Origin: Myxococcales bacterium
GTDB lineage: Bacteria; Myxococcota_A; Polyangia; Haliangiales; Haliangiaceae
Assembly (NCBI GenBank): GCA_016706545.1
Contig: JADJJK010000034.1
Coordinates: forward strand, 25,923 to 89,922
DNA length: 64,000 bases
Reading direction: 5' to 3'
Shown here: positions 34,037 to 42,900 of the stretch, one piece after another
Position numbering within the stretch: the stretch's first letter is position 1
Layout of the letters: every line of letters starts with the position of its first letter
The notes under the pieces: generated by a model
What the model was told of the DNA's origin: nothing
What the model saw: only the letters and a program-made list of their open reading frames with translations
Database searches by the model: none
Made by a program: the position numbers and the translations under genes

Positions 34037-35464
34037 TCAGCGCGTCCGCGCGCCCACCGCCGCGACCGCTTCGCGGAACACCCGGCCTCGGTGCTCGAAG
34101 TTCTGGAACATGTCGTAGCTCGAGCACGCTGGCGACAGCACCACCGCGTCGCCGGTCGCGGCGAGCGCGGCGGCGCGACGAACGGCGTCGTGCATGTCGC
34201 TCGCGTCCACCACCGGATAGCTCACGCCGTGCTGGGCGGCGGCCTCGCGGATGATCGGCGCCGCCTTGCCGATCAGCACCATGCCCTTGCACTGCCCCGC
34301 GAGCGCCTCCAGCATGGGCTGATACGATCCGCCCTTGTCCACGCCGCCGGCGATCAGCACCAGCGGCCGTGGGAAGCCGCGCACCGACGCCGCCACCGAC
34401 GCCACGTTGGTGCCCTTGGAGTCATCATAGAACAAGATGTCATCGAGCTCGCCCACCAGCTCCATCCGGTGTGGCAGCGGCCGATACGCCGCGGCGCCGC
34501 GACGCAGCACCTCGGCCGGCAGGCCCACGGCTCGCGCCGAGAGATACGCGCACATCGCGTTCTCCAGGTTGTGATTGCCGATGATGACCAGATCGCTCGT
34601 CGGGTAGCGCTCCTCGACGAGCGCCCCGCTCGCTCGCGCGTCGCCGCCCCACGCCGCCGGGATCCGCAGCACGATCTCCTTGCGATCGGCGGACAGGAAC
34701 GCGCCGCGCTCCACGCTGGCGCCCGGGCGAGAGTCGAAGGTCAAGAGCTGCGAGGAGATCCCGTGGGTCTCGCGCATCGTCCACTCATCGGCCGCGTTGG
34801 CGATGGCCACATCGTCCGCGCGTTGCCAGTCCCAGATCCGCCCCTTCATCTCCGCGTAGCGCTCCATGGTGCCAAAGCGATCCAGGTGATCCTCGGTGAC
34901 GTTGGTCAGCACCCCCACCTTGCCGCGGAACGTGGAGCAATGCTCCAGCATGAACGCCGCCACCTCGGCGACGATCAGCCCGCCCGCGACGTTGGCCGGA
35001 TGATCCACCGCGTCGATGAGCGGCATGTTGCCGAGGTTGCCGCCGCAGAACGACGGCCGGCCCGACTGCGCACACAGCGCGCCGGTGAGCGCGGTGGTGG
35101 TGGACTTGCCGTTGGTCCCGGTGATGGCGAGGAGGACCGCCTCCGGATGCAGAAAGCGAAACGCCAGCTCGATCTCTGCCCAGACCGGCACCCCTGCCGC
35201 GCGCGCCGCCTTCATCTCGGCCAGGTCAGGCACCCCCGGCGACACCACGACGAGGTCCGCCGACGTGAAGCTGGCGAGGACGTGCCCGCCCAGCTCCCAG
35301 GTCACCCCCACCTGGGCGAGCTGCGCCACCTGCGCCGACAGCTTCTCTGCCGGCTTGGCGTCCGTCACCGTCACCTGCGCGCCGCGCTGCGCGCAGAACC
35401 GCGCCAGCGCCACGCCGGTCTGGGCCAGGCCGACGACCATGACCTTCTTGCCGCGAAGCTCCAT
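34037..35464 (-). CDS. murD: UDP-N-acetylmuramoylalanine--D-glutamate ligase
   Basis: 475 residues. Cytoplasmic ATP-dependent ligase adding D-Glu to UDP-MurNAc-L-Ala. The Mur-ligase motifs are complete: VMVVGLAQTGVALARF at the N-terminus, ITGTNGKSTTTALTG (ATP loop), GGNLGNMPLI, LTNVTEDHLDRF, NHNLENAMCA, FYDDSKGTN and LSPACSSYDMFQNFEHRG. It reads in the same direction as ftsW-murG, but the metal island (about 7.3 kb) lies between them. mraY and murF are not upstream; the next gene is divergent. Confidence 0.97.
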   Translation of the reverse strand: MELRGKKVMVVGLAQTGVALARFCAQRGAQVTVTDAKPAEKLSAQVAQLAQVGVTWELGGHVLASFTSADLVVVSPGVPDLAEMKAARAAGVPVWAEIELAFRFLHPEAVLLAITGTNGKSTTTALTGALCAQSGRPSFCGGNLGNMPLIDAVDHPANVAGGLIVAEVAAFMLEHCSTFRGKVGVLTNVTEDHLDRFGTMERYAEMKGRIWDWQRADDVAIANAADEWTMRETHGISSQLLTFDSRPGASVERGAFLSADRKEIVLRIPAAWGGDARASGALVEERYPTSDLVIIGNHNLENAMCAYLSARAVGLPAEVLRRGAAAYRPLPHRMELVGELDDILFYDDSKGTNVASVAASVRGFPRPLVLIAGGVDKGGSYQPMLEALAGQCKGMVLIGKAAPIIREAAAQHGVSYPVVDASDMHDAVRRAAALAATGDAVVLSPACSSYDMFQNFEHRGRVFREAVAAVGARTR

Positions 35465-35582
35465 GGCGCTGGTGTAACACCGAGCAGCCCCCGACCGGGA
35501 GGCCGCAAGCTCGTAGACTTGCGCCTGACAGGGATGGGACTTGTGCCTGGCAGCCGCGAGGGCGGTTCGCTACGCTGCGGCC

Positions 35583-37646
35583 ATGACCTCAGATCCTGGC
35601 CCGCCCGGGGGCCCGCGCAGAATCACGGTGGACCCGGCGCAGGTCGCCGACTTTCTCGCCAGCACCCCGCTGTTTCTGGAGTGTGACCGCGCCACCATCG
35701 ACAAGATCGCCCCGCACGTGTTCGCGGCAGAGGTCAAGGCCGGCACGGTGATCGTCCGCGCTGGCACGACCAACCCAGGCATCGGCTTTCTCTATTCCGG
35801 ACAGGCCACGGTGAAAGGCACCGCCGCCGAAGGCGGCGAGCCGATCGAGGCCGTGGTGGTGGGCGACTCGTTCGGCGACACCGGCGCGTTCCTGGGCACC
35901 GCGCAGCCCTGGGACGTGGTGGCCGAGCAGGACTGCGTCGTCTTGCTGCTCGGCTCCGAGCTGATCGCGCAGATCGCCAGCCGGGTCGCGCCGTTCTCGT
36001 TCGCCGCCGCGCGCCGCCTGGCCCGCCGGGTGATCACCACGCCGCCGGCCACCCGCACCCGCCGCGTCACCACGATGCCGCCGCCCATCAACCCCGCGCC
36101 CGAGGGCGTGATCCCGTTCGTGCGAGTGGCCGCGTATGAGCCCACCGCCCAGATCTTGTCGATGATCCCGGCCAAGATGGTCCAGCAGCATCGCCTGCTG
36201 CCGCTGCAGCTCGTCGACCGCAAGCTCACCGTCGGCATGGTGGACCCGTTCAACTCCTCCTCGCGCAGCGAGCTGCAGCGCCTGCTGGCCTCGGTGGACG
36301 TGACCGTGGTGGCCATCAGCCAGGACGACTTCAACGAGGCCTATGTCCGCCTGCGCCTGGACTCTTCGCGCGGCGCCCGCGGCCAGCGCATCGCCGAGAC
36401 CATCGCCCCGGAGTCGCTGGTCTTCGACCTGATCGATCAGGAGCGCGAGGCCAAGGCGGTCAACGTCATCGGCGACGAGGTCGTGATCCTGTCCTCCCGC
36501 ATCATCGCCCACGCCATCGAGCGCGGCGCCTCGGATGTCCACATCGAGCTGGACGTCACCGGGGTGCGCGTGCGCTTCCGCGTGCAAGGTCAGCTCCACG
36601 ACTGGGATCACGCGGTGCCCGCGGGGTACGCCAAGGGCCTGGTCGCGCGCCTGAAGATCCTCGCCGGCCTCGACATCACCGAGCGCCGCCTGCCGCAGGA
36701 CGGCCGCATCGGCATCAAGCTCGGCCGGCGCGAGGTGGACCTCCGCATCTCCACCCTGCCCTCGAGCCGCGGCGAGAAGATCGCGCTGCGCGTGTTCGAG
36801 GCCGCCGCCACCATGCGCCCGCTCGAGAGCATCTTCCACGACCCGCGCGTGCTCACCGCCATGCGCGCCGCCATCAACCGCCCCTACGGCGCCATCGTCA
36901 TCGCCGGCCCCACCGGCTCGGGCAAGACCTCGTCCTTGTACGCCGCGCTCGGCGAGCGCCGCCGGACCCGCGCGGACACCAACCTGCTCACGGTGGAAGA
37001 TCCCATCGAGTATCGCCTCAGCGGCATCACCCAGGTCCAGGTCAACCACGCGGTGGACCTGACCTTCGCCAAGGTGCTGCGCGCCATGCTGCGCCAGGAC
37101 CCGGACGCGGTGATGGTGGGCGAGGTGCGCGACAGCGAGACCGCGCAGCTCGCCGTCGAGGCCGCCATGACCGGCCACCTGCTCTTCACCTCGCTGCACG
37201 CCAACAACTCCACGGGCGTGATCCAGCGCCTGGAGAACCTGGGGTGCTCGCGCCCGCTCATCGCGCAGGCCCTGGCGCTGGTGCTGGTGCAGCGCCTGGT
37301 GCGCCGCCTGTGCCAGCGCTGCGCGACGGTCGAGACCCCGCCGCCGGTGATGCTGGAGAACCTGGTGGGCCATGGCCTCGCCGATCCCAAGGCCCCGCCG
37401 ATGTTGCCCAAGCCCGTCGGCTGCGCCGAGTGCAACCACACCGGCTACGCCGGGCGCGTCGCCGTGATCGAGATGCTGCAGATGGGGGACGCGCAACGCG
37501 CCCAGGTCATGACCGGCGCCTCCATGGCGGAGCTCGAGCGCAAGTCTCTCGACAGCGGCGCCCTGGTCTCGTTCCGGCAGTCCGCGCTGTTCATGATGGA
37601 GCAACGACTGATCACCCCGTCTGAGGCGCTGCTGACGGTGACGTAG
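35583..37646 (+). CDS. PilB/GspE-type secretion or pilus ATPase with N-terminal cyclic-nucleotide-binding domain
   Basis: 687 residues from the ATG at 35583; an in-frame start 42 bp upstream is less likely. Residues about 12-130 are a cNMP-binding-type beta-roll (LECDRATIDKIAPHVFAAEV, GEPIEAVVVGDSFGDTGAFL). Residues about 175-260 look like the MshEN/GspE N-domain (IPAKMVQQHRLLPLQ, VGMVDPFN), which binds c-di-GMP in relatives. The ATPase core has Walker A GPTGSGKTSSLY, the Asp box with VEDPIEYR, Walker B DPDAVMVGEVRD and the His box GHLLFTSLHANN. The four-Cys zinc site is CQRC...CAEC. It starts 118 bp from the divergent murD start and is followed after 41 bp by a lipoprotein with a pilin-like domain, suggesting the two work together. 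Confidence 0.93.
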   Translation: MTSDPGPPGGPRRITVDPAQVADFLASTPLFLECDRATIDKIAPHVFAAEVKAGTVIVRAGTTNPGIGFLYSGQATVKGTAAEGGEPIEAVVVGDSFGDTGAFLGTAQPWDVVAEQDCVVLLLGSELIAQIASRVAPFSFAAARRLARRVITTPPATRTRRVTTMPPPINPAPEGVIPFVRVAAYEPTAQILSMIPAKMVQQHRLLPLQLVDRKLTVGMVDPFNSSSRSELQRLLASVDVTVVAISQDDFNEAYVRLRLDSSRGARGQRIAETIAPESLVFDLIDQEREAKAVNVIGDEVVILSSRIIAHAIERGASDVHIELDVTGVRVRFRVQGQLHDWDHAVPAGYAKGLVARLKILAGLDITERRLPQDGRIGIKLGRREVDLRISTLPSSRGEKIALRVFEAAATMRPLESIFHDPRVLTAMRAAINRPYGAIVIAGPTGSGKTSSLYAALGERRRTRADTNLLTVEDPIEYRLSGITQVQVNHAVDLTFAKVLRAMLRQDPDAVMVGEVRDSETAQLAVEAAMTGHLLFTSLHANNSTGVIQRLENLGCSRPLIAQALALVLVQRLVRRLCQRCATVETPPPVMLENLVGHGLADPKAPPMLPKPVGCAECNHTGYAGRVAVIEMLQMGDAQRAQVMTGASMAELERKSLDSGALVSFRQSALFMMEQRLITPSEALLTVT

Positions 37647-37687
37647 CCGCCCCCCGGCCCGCCGGAAGGCTGATACCCTCGCCGGTC

Positions 37688-39808
37688 ATGGTGAGGATCT
37701 TCTTGGCGTTGTGTTTGTTCGGGCTTCTCGGGGGCTGCCGCAAGGGCACCCAGCCAACCATCAACGACTCCGGCGGCCCCGGCCGCGTGCCCGCAGGGCT
37801 CCTCGAGCTGGTGGAGGTGCTCCCTGAGACCACCGCGGCCTTCGGGTACCTGGAGTTCGGCGACGCGCTTCGAGACGTCCCGCCCGTGCTCGCCGAGTAC
37901 CGCGAGGCCTTCGTCGATCTGATGGACATGATCAAGCGCCGCTGGGGGGTGGACCCGCGCAAGCTGACCGGCGTGGGCATGATCTTCGTGGGCGATGAGC
38001 CGGTGCTGGTGGGCAGCGAGCAGGCGATCTCCGCCGCCGCGCAGCCCGACGGGCTGGCTGTCGCCCGGCTGGGCAAGCTCAGCGCGATCGGCTCGCCGGC
38101 GGCCATCGCCGCCCTGTCCGCCGCCCATCGCGACCAGCCGCGCTTGCGCGTGTCGCAGCCGGCATGGATCAAGGCCGCGCTCGCCCACGCGGCGGGGCAG
38201 CGCGTCGTGTTCTCGATGCTGGCCAGCCGCGGCCTCGACGAGCAGGACCTGGCCGAGCTGCCGCCCGCGGCCCGAGAGCTGACGATCGCCACCCTCACCG
38301 TGGGCGCCGCAGGCGCCGACCTCTGGCTGCACAGCAAGCCGGGGCGTGGCGACGCCGTGCGCGGCGAGCTCGAGGGCATGCTGGCGCTGGCCAAGCAGGT
38401 GCTGGTGCAACAGCTCGGGGCGCTGGCCGCGGCGGAGCCCGCCAGCCCCGAGGCGCTCGGGGCGGTCTTGCTGAAGCACTACGGCAACGCCTTGCTGTCT
38501 AACCTCCAGGTGACCGGACAAGGCGACGAGCTGAGCGTGCGGATGGCGTGGCATGCGCCGGTGTTGCCGCGCTCGAGCGTCAAGCCCGGGATCGCCCAGC
38601 ACGCCATCGCCCCCAGGGAGTTTGCCGTCGCGCAGATCGACTTCGGCGCGCCCGTCCTGGAGTACCTGATCGCCGCCAGCGACGTGCTCGGCGCGCCGCT
38701 GGATCGCGCGGCCTTGCACCGCGAGCTGACCACCGGCCTCGCCGCCATGCTGGGAATCCCACGGATCGATCCGCAGCGCCTCGTGATCTCCACCGGCACG
38801 CAGGTGCTGTTCTCGGTCCACAGCGCCATCGCGCCTGGTCATCAACCCGCGCGGCGCCTCGGGGATAGCCCGTGGGTGCTGGAGACAGCGCCCTGGGGCC
38901 TGGTGATCTCGATGAACCCCGACCCCTCCGCGCAAGGCGCCAGGCTGGTCCATCGGACCGGCGCGCCGCTGCCGCTCTTGACCAGCTCCAAGGCCGCCAA
39001 GGGCCCCGCCTTCTTTCGCATGATCGGCGATGCCAGCCCCTCGCCCGAACCGATGCCCATCTTCTCGATGCCGATCCGCACCCTGGAGCTCGCCGCCCGG
39101 GATGCTGGGATCGAGGCCACCGTGATGGCGTTCCCCGGTCAGGGTCCGGAGCTGGCGGCCATGTTGCAGCAGATCAGGACCTCGGCGGTGCAGGCACTCG
39201 AGCCAGCCTATCAAGCGCGCGCCCAGGGCACGGTAGACGAGGAGCTGACCGCCATCCTGCAGGTTCACCTGGCCAGCACCCTTGCGAAGATGACCACCCC
39301 CACCTCCATCTCGGGCGACCGGCTGACCTTCCTGCGGTCCTCGCCTCAGCCCGGAAGCTCGATGATGATCATCAACGGCCTCGGCATCCTGTCCGCCACC
39401 GCCATCCCCACCTTCGTGGACTACATGAAGAAGTCGAAGTCGTCCGAGGCCGAGCTCCAGCTAGCCAGGCTCCAGGCCAACGCCAAGGCCCTCTACCTCA
39501 CCGACGCCGCCTACCCCAGGGCCTCGGCCCCGCTGACGCCCGCGGTCTCGTGCTGCACGTATCCGGACCGCAAGTGTCCGGTGACCGCCGCGCCCTGGGC
39601 CACCGCGGCCTGGCAAGCGCTCGACTTCCAGCTCGATGAGCCCCACTTCTTTCGATACCAGTACACCTCCACCCCCACCCGGTTCGTCGCCACCGCGGTA
39701 GGCGACCTGGACTGCGACGGCGAGGAGATCGTGTACACGCTGATGGGCGAGGTGGTAAACGGCAACCCGGCCTTCTCGCTCACCAAGCCGGCGCCGAACA
39801 CGGACTGA
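37688..39808 (+). CDS. Large lipoprotein with C-terminal type IV pilin-like domain
   Basis: 706 residues. The lipoprotein signal MVRIFLALCLFGLLGGC puts the lipidated Cys at residue 17. Residues about 30-545 form a domain of unknown function shared with the product of 46314-48074 (for example TAAFGYLEFGDALRDVPP, DLMDMIKRRWGVDPR, LKHYGNALLSNL). From about 555 onward the protein looks like a type IV pilin: a hydrophobic helix GLGILSATAIPTFVDYMKKS, KSSEAELQLARLQANAKALY, a Cys-containing globular head ending in VGDLDCDGEEIVYTLMG. The prepilin cleavage motif (GFTLIE) is missing, as expected for a fused domain. It is 41 bp downstream of the PilB-type ATPase gene. Confidence 0.75.
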   Translation: MVRIFLALCLFGLLGGCRKGTQPTINDSGGPGRVPAGLLELVEVLPETTAAFGYLEFGDALRDVPPVLAEYREAFVDLMDMIKRRWGVDPRKLTGVGMIFVGDEPVLVGSEQAISAAAQPDGLAVARLGKLSAIGSPAAIAALSAAHRDQPRLRVSQPAWIKAALAHAAGQRVVFSMLASRGLDEQDLAELPPAARELTIATLTVGAAGADLWLHSKPGRGDAVRGELEGMLALAKQVLVQQLGALAAAEPASPEALGAVLLKHYGNALLSNLQVTGQGDELSVRMAWHAPVLPRSSVKPGIAQHAIAPREFAVAQIDFGAPVLEYLIAASDVLGAPLDRAALHRELTTGLAAMLGIPRIDPQRLVISTGTQVLFSVHSAIAPGHQPARRLGDSPWVLETAPWGLVISMNPDPSAQGARLVHRTGAPLPLLTSSKAAKGPAFFRMIGDASPSPEPMPIFSMPIRTLELAARDAGIEATVMAFPGQGPELAAMLQQIRTSAVQALEPAYQARAQGTVDEELTAILQVHLASTLAKMTTPTSISGDRLTFLRSSPQPGSSMMIINGLGILSATAIPTFVDYMKKSKSSEAELQLARLQANAKALYLTDAAYPRASAPLTPAVSCCTYPDRKCPVTAAPWATAAWQALDFQLDEPHFFRYQYTSTPTRFVATAVGDLDCDGEEIVYTLMGEVVNGNPAFSLTKPAPNTD

Positions 39809-39905
39809 TGCTGCGCGAGGGCGTGCCTGGCCCGCCCACCCCGTCATTCCCTGAGCGCAAACGGGTGAACTGGGCCTTGTCGAGACTCCACTGGTTGGAG
39901 ATGCT

Positions 39906-42900
39906 TTGCGCCAGCCGATGGCGCACGACGACCGACAACGCCCCTCTGGCCGCCTTGCCCCTGACGCGGACACGCCCGCGGCCCCCCAGCCGGCGAACAA
40001 GGTGACCCGCAGCGCGCTGTCCGCGCCAGCGACCAACGCGCGCGCAGCCTCGCCCGGTGCCTTCGCCGACGCGCGGGCCACCAGCCGCGACGATTGGGAC
40101 CCCACGACGGTGATGGCCGCGCTCACCGGTGAACCAGCGAGCGCCGGCGAAGGGACCCTGACCGCCGACGATGCGGCCACCCTGGCAGTGGAGCGCAAGG
40201 GCTCCGGGCGCGCGGTGGACGACGGCCTGGCGGCCAAGGTGACCGAGCAGGTCGGCGTGGACGTGTCCTCCGCGCGCGTCCATGATGATCGGCTGGCGCA
40301 CGGCGCCGCGCGCGCGATCGGCGCGCGGGCCTTCGCGCATGAAGACGACATCTTCCTGGGCGAAGGCGAGAGCGAGCTCGATGCCGAGCTGATGGCGCAC
40401 GAGTTGACCCACGTGGCCCAGGTTCGGGTCCTGCGCGCCGCGCCTGGCGTCCGGGGCGCTGCCAGCGGTGCCGCAGCCTGGCGCGCCAAGGTGACGGTGG
40501 GCGCGGCGGACCACCCGGCGGAGCGCCACGCCGACGCGGTGGCCAGGCAAGTGGTCGCGGGCGCGCAACCCGCGGCGCCCGCGCCGCTGCTGATGGATGA
40601 CGACGCCAACGCCGCTGCCGCCCCTCGGACGATGCGCAAGGGCGCCTTCCTCGCGGCGCTGCGCCCGGCGGTGCAGGCCGCGGTGGAGGCCGAGCTCGCG
40701 GCGACGGGCGCGACGGATGGCTGCCCGTACCTCGAGCGCGTCTTCGCGCACTATGCCGCGGCGCCGGCCGCCGCCGCCGAGTCCTTGCTCCTGCGCTGGA
40801 TCCCGGACGCGCGCGCCGCAGCCAGCGCACACGATCTCTTACCGATGGTGATCGCGCGCGTCCTGCAAGGCGTACGGGCCTGGCGCGCCACCGGGCAGCT
40901 ACCCGCGGAGGTCCTCGCCGCGGCGCCGCAGCTGGCCCAGCAGGCCGCCGACGAGACCGCGCCGCCTGTCGCTGGGAGCCTGGACGCGCTGGAGGCCGAG
41001 CTGGGCCCTGGGCAACCGCTGGACGCCACCACGCAGCGGCGCATGGCCGAAGGCCTGGGCGCGGACGTCTCCAGCGCACGCTTGCACACCGGCGCGCTCG
41101 CGCACAGCAAGGCAGAGCAGCACCAGGCCGTGGCCTTCGCCGTCGGGCCCAACATCGTGCTCGGCGCGCGCGCCCCACAGCTGGACTCGCCGGCCGGGCA
41201 GGCCCTGCTAGCGCACGAGCTGGCGCACACGCTGCAGCAGCGCGACGCAGCGCAGGACGCGCACGCCCGCAGAAGGCCCATCGCGCCAGAGAGCGCCGCC
41301 GCGGAGCAGGACGCCGACCAGGCCGGCGCGCAGGCGCTGGCCACCGCGGCGCAGGCCGGCGCCAGCCCTGCGGCGATGCCGGAGTCAGCCAGCGTCGCCG
41401 GTCTCGTGCTGCTGGCGCGCCGCTTCGGCGAGGTCATGCGCACCGACGTGGCCCTGCAGCGCTGCTCCGGCGGCGTCGATCCGAAGTTCACCGCCGCCAA
41501 GGCCGTCGGCCCCGACGTCGGCCGGCCAGTGGCGGTCAGTAACCCCTCCGGCAGCACCTGGTTCAACAGACGTCAGCTCACCGCGGGCGCTACGCTGGGC
41601 GCAGCGCCCGACGAGGCGCTGGCGCTGGCGCTGGCCAGGACCCTGCACCGCGACGCCGCGGTGATCCCGGCCCAAGGTCAGTACTTCGTCTACGCCATCG
41701 AGGGCGCTGGCGACCTCGACCTGGAGCTGGTGTACGGCGGCAACGCGGGCATCCGCATCGAGGCGGGCGTGGCCGCGCTGGTCAACGAAAAGGGGCTGAC
41801 GTACCATGCGTCCGATCTGGCCTCGGCGCGTGACCACGCCCAGCCCGCAGATGGCGCCTCTGCCGATCCCTTCGCAGCGTATCAAGCTCTGCATCAAGCG
41901 CGTGGCGGCATCGAAGGGCTGGGCGAGGCCGAGCTGGTCGCGACCTTCGAAGCCGCCATGTTCGACACCGCGCTGGCCGTGCTCGCCGAGAGCGAGGTCC
42001 AGGCCGTGCGCAAGGCGCAGCAGCTGGGCGCCCAAGGCGCGACCTCACCGGCCGAGCACGGAGAGATCGACGCCACCGCGCGCGAGGCCCTGCGCCTGCA
42101 GCTCCAGCTCGAGCAGACCGAGCGCCACCTCCACACGATCCAGTCCACCCCCGCTGATCCGGACACCCACGATCATCCACCGGGCTGGTTCGATGATCTG
42201 CCGCGCTTGCAGCAAGAGACCACGAAGCTCACCACGGCCAAGCGCCAGCTGCTGCAGCGCTATCCCATGCTGGGGCGCTATCGCTCCTCGGCGGAGCTGC
42301 AGGCGTTCCTGGCCCGGCCCGCCAAGGAGCGCGAGCGCGCGCTGGCCTCGGATGCTCGCTCGGTCCTGATGGACATCGACACGACCCGTCGCAACCTGCA
42401 ATCGGGCGAGCTCAACCTGTGGAACCTGTCCTCGGTGGTCGACGCGACCATCGCCGGGCTTGGCATCGGCAAGGACTCGCCCCAGCGCGCCCGCATCGAG
42501 GCCAAGGCCAAGGCGCAGCGCACCAAGGAGGCGGTGCTCAACCTCGCGCTGGCGGTGTTCAGCATCGGCTTTGGCCTGGCCGGCGCGTTCATGACTGGTG
42601 GCACCAGCCTCGCCTTCACCGCCGGCGCGGTCGGGCTGGGCGCCTATGACGCGGTCACCACCACCGAGGACTACTTCGCGCAGAACGCGGCCACCAACAC
42701 CGACCTCGATCCCGACGGTGGGATCTTGCCCGCGGAGGCGCGGATGCACTGGGGCTGGCTGGTGGCGGCGTGGGCCGGCGTCGCGCTGGACTTCGCCGAT
42801 GTGCTCAAGGCGGCCAGGGTCGCCGAGGAGGTGGGCCATGTCGCGCGCGGCGGCAAGTCCATCCGCGAGGCCGCCGAGGCGCTGGCGCATGGCGATGCCC

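Noticed and set aside
35589..37604. 671-codon minus-strand open frame opposite the PilB-type gene
   Set aside because: Antisense shadow; the plus strand shows complete ATPase motifs.
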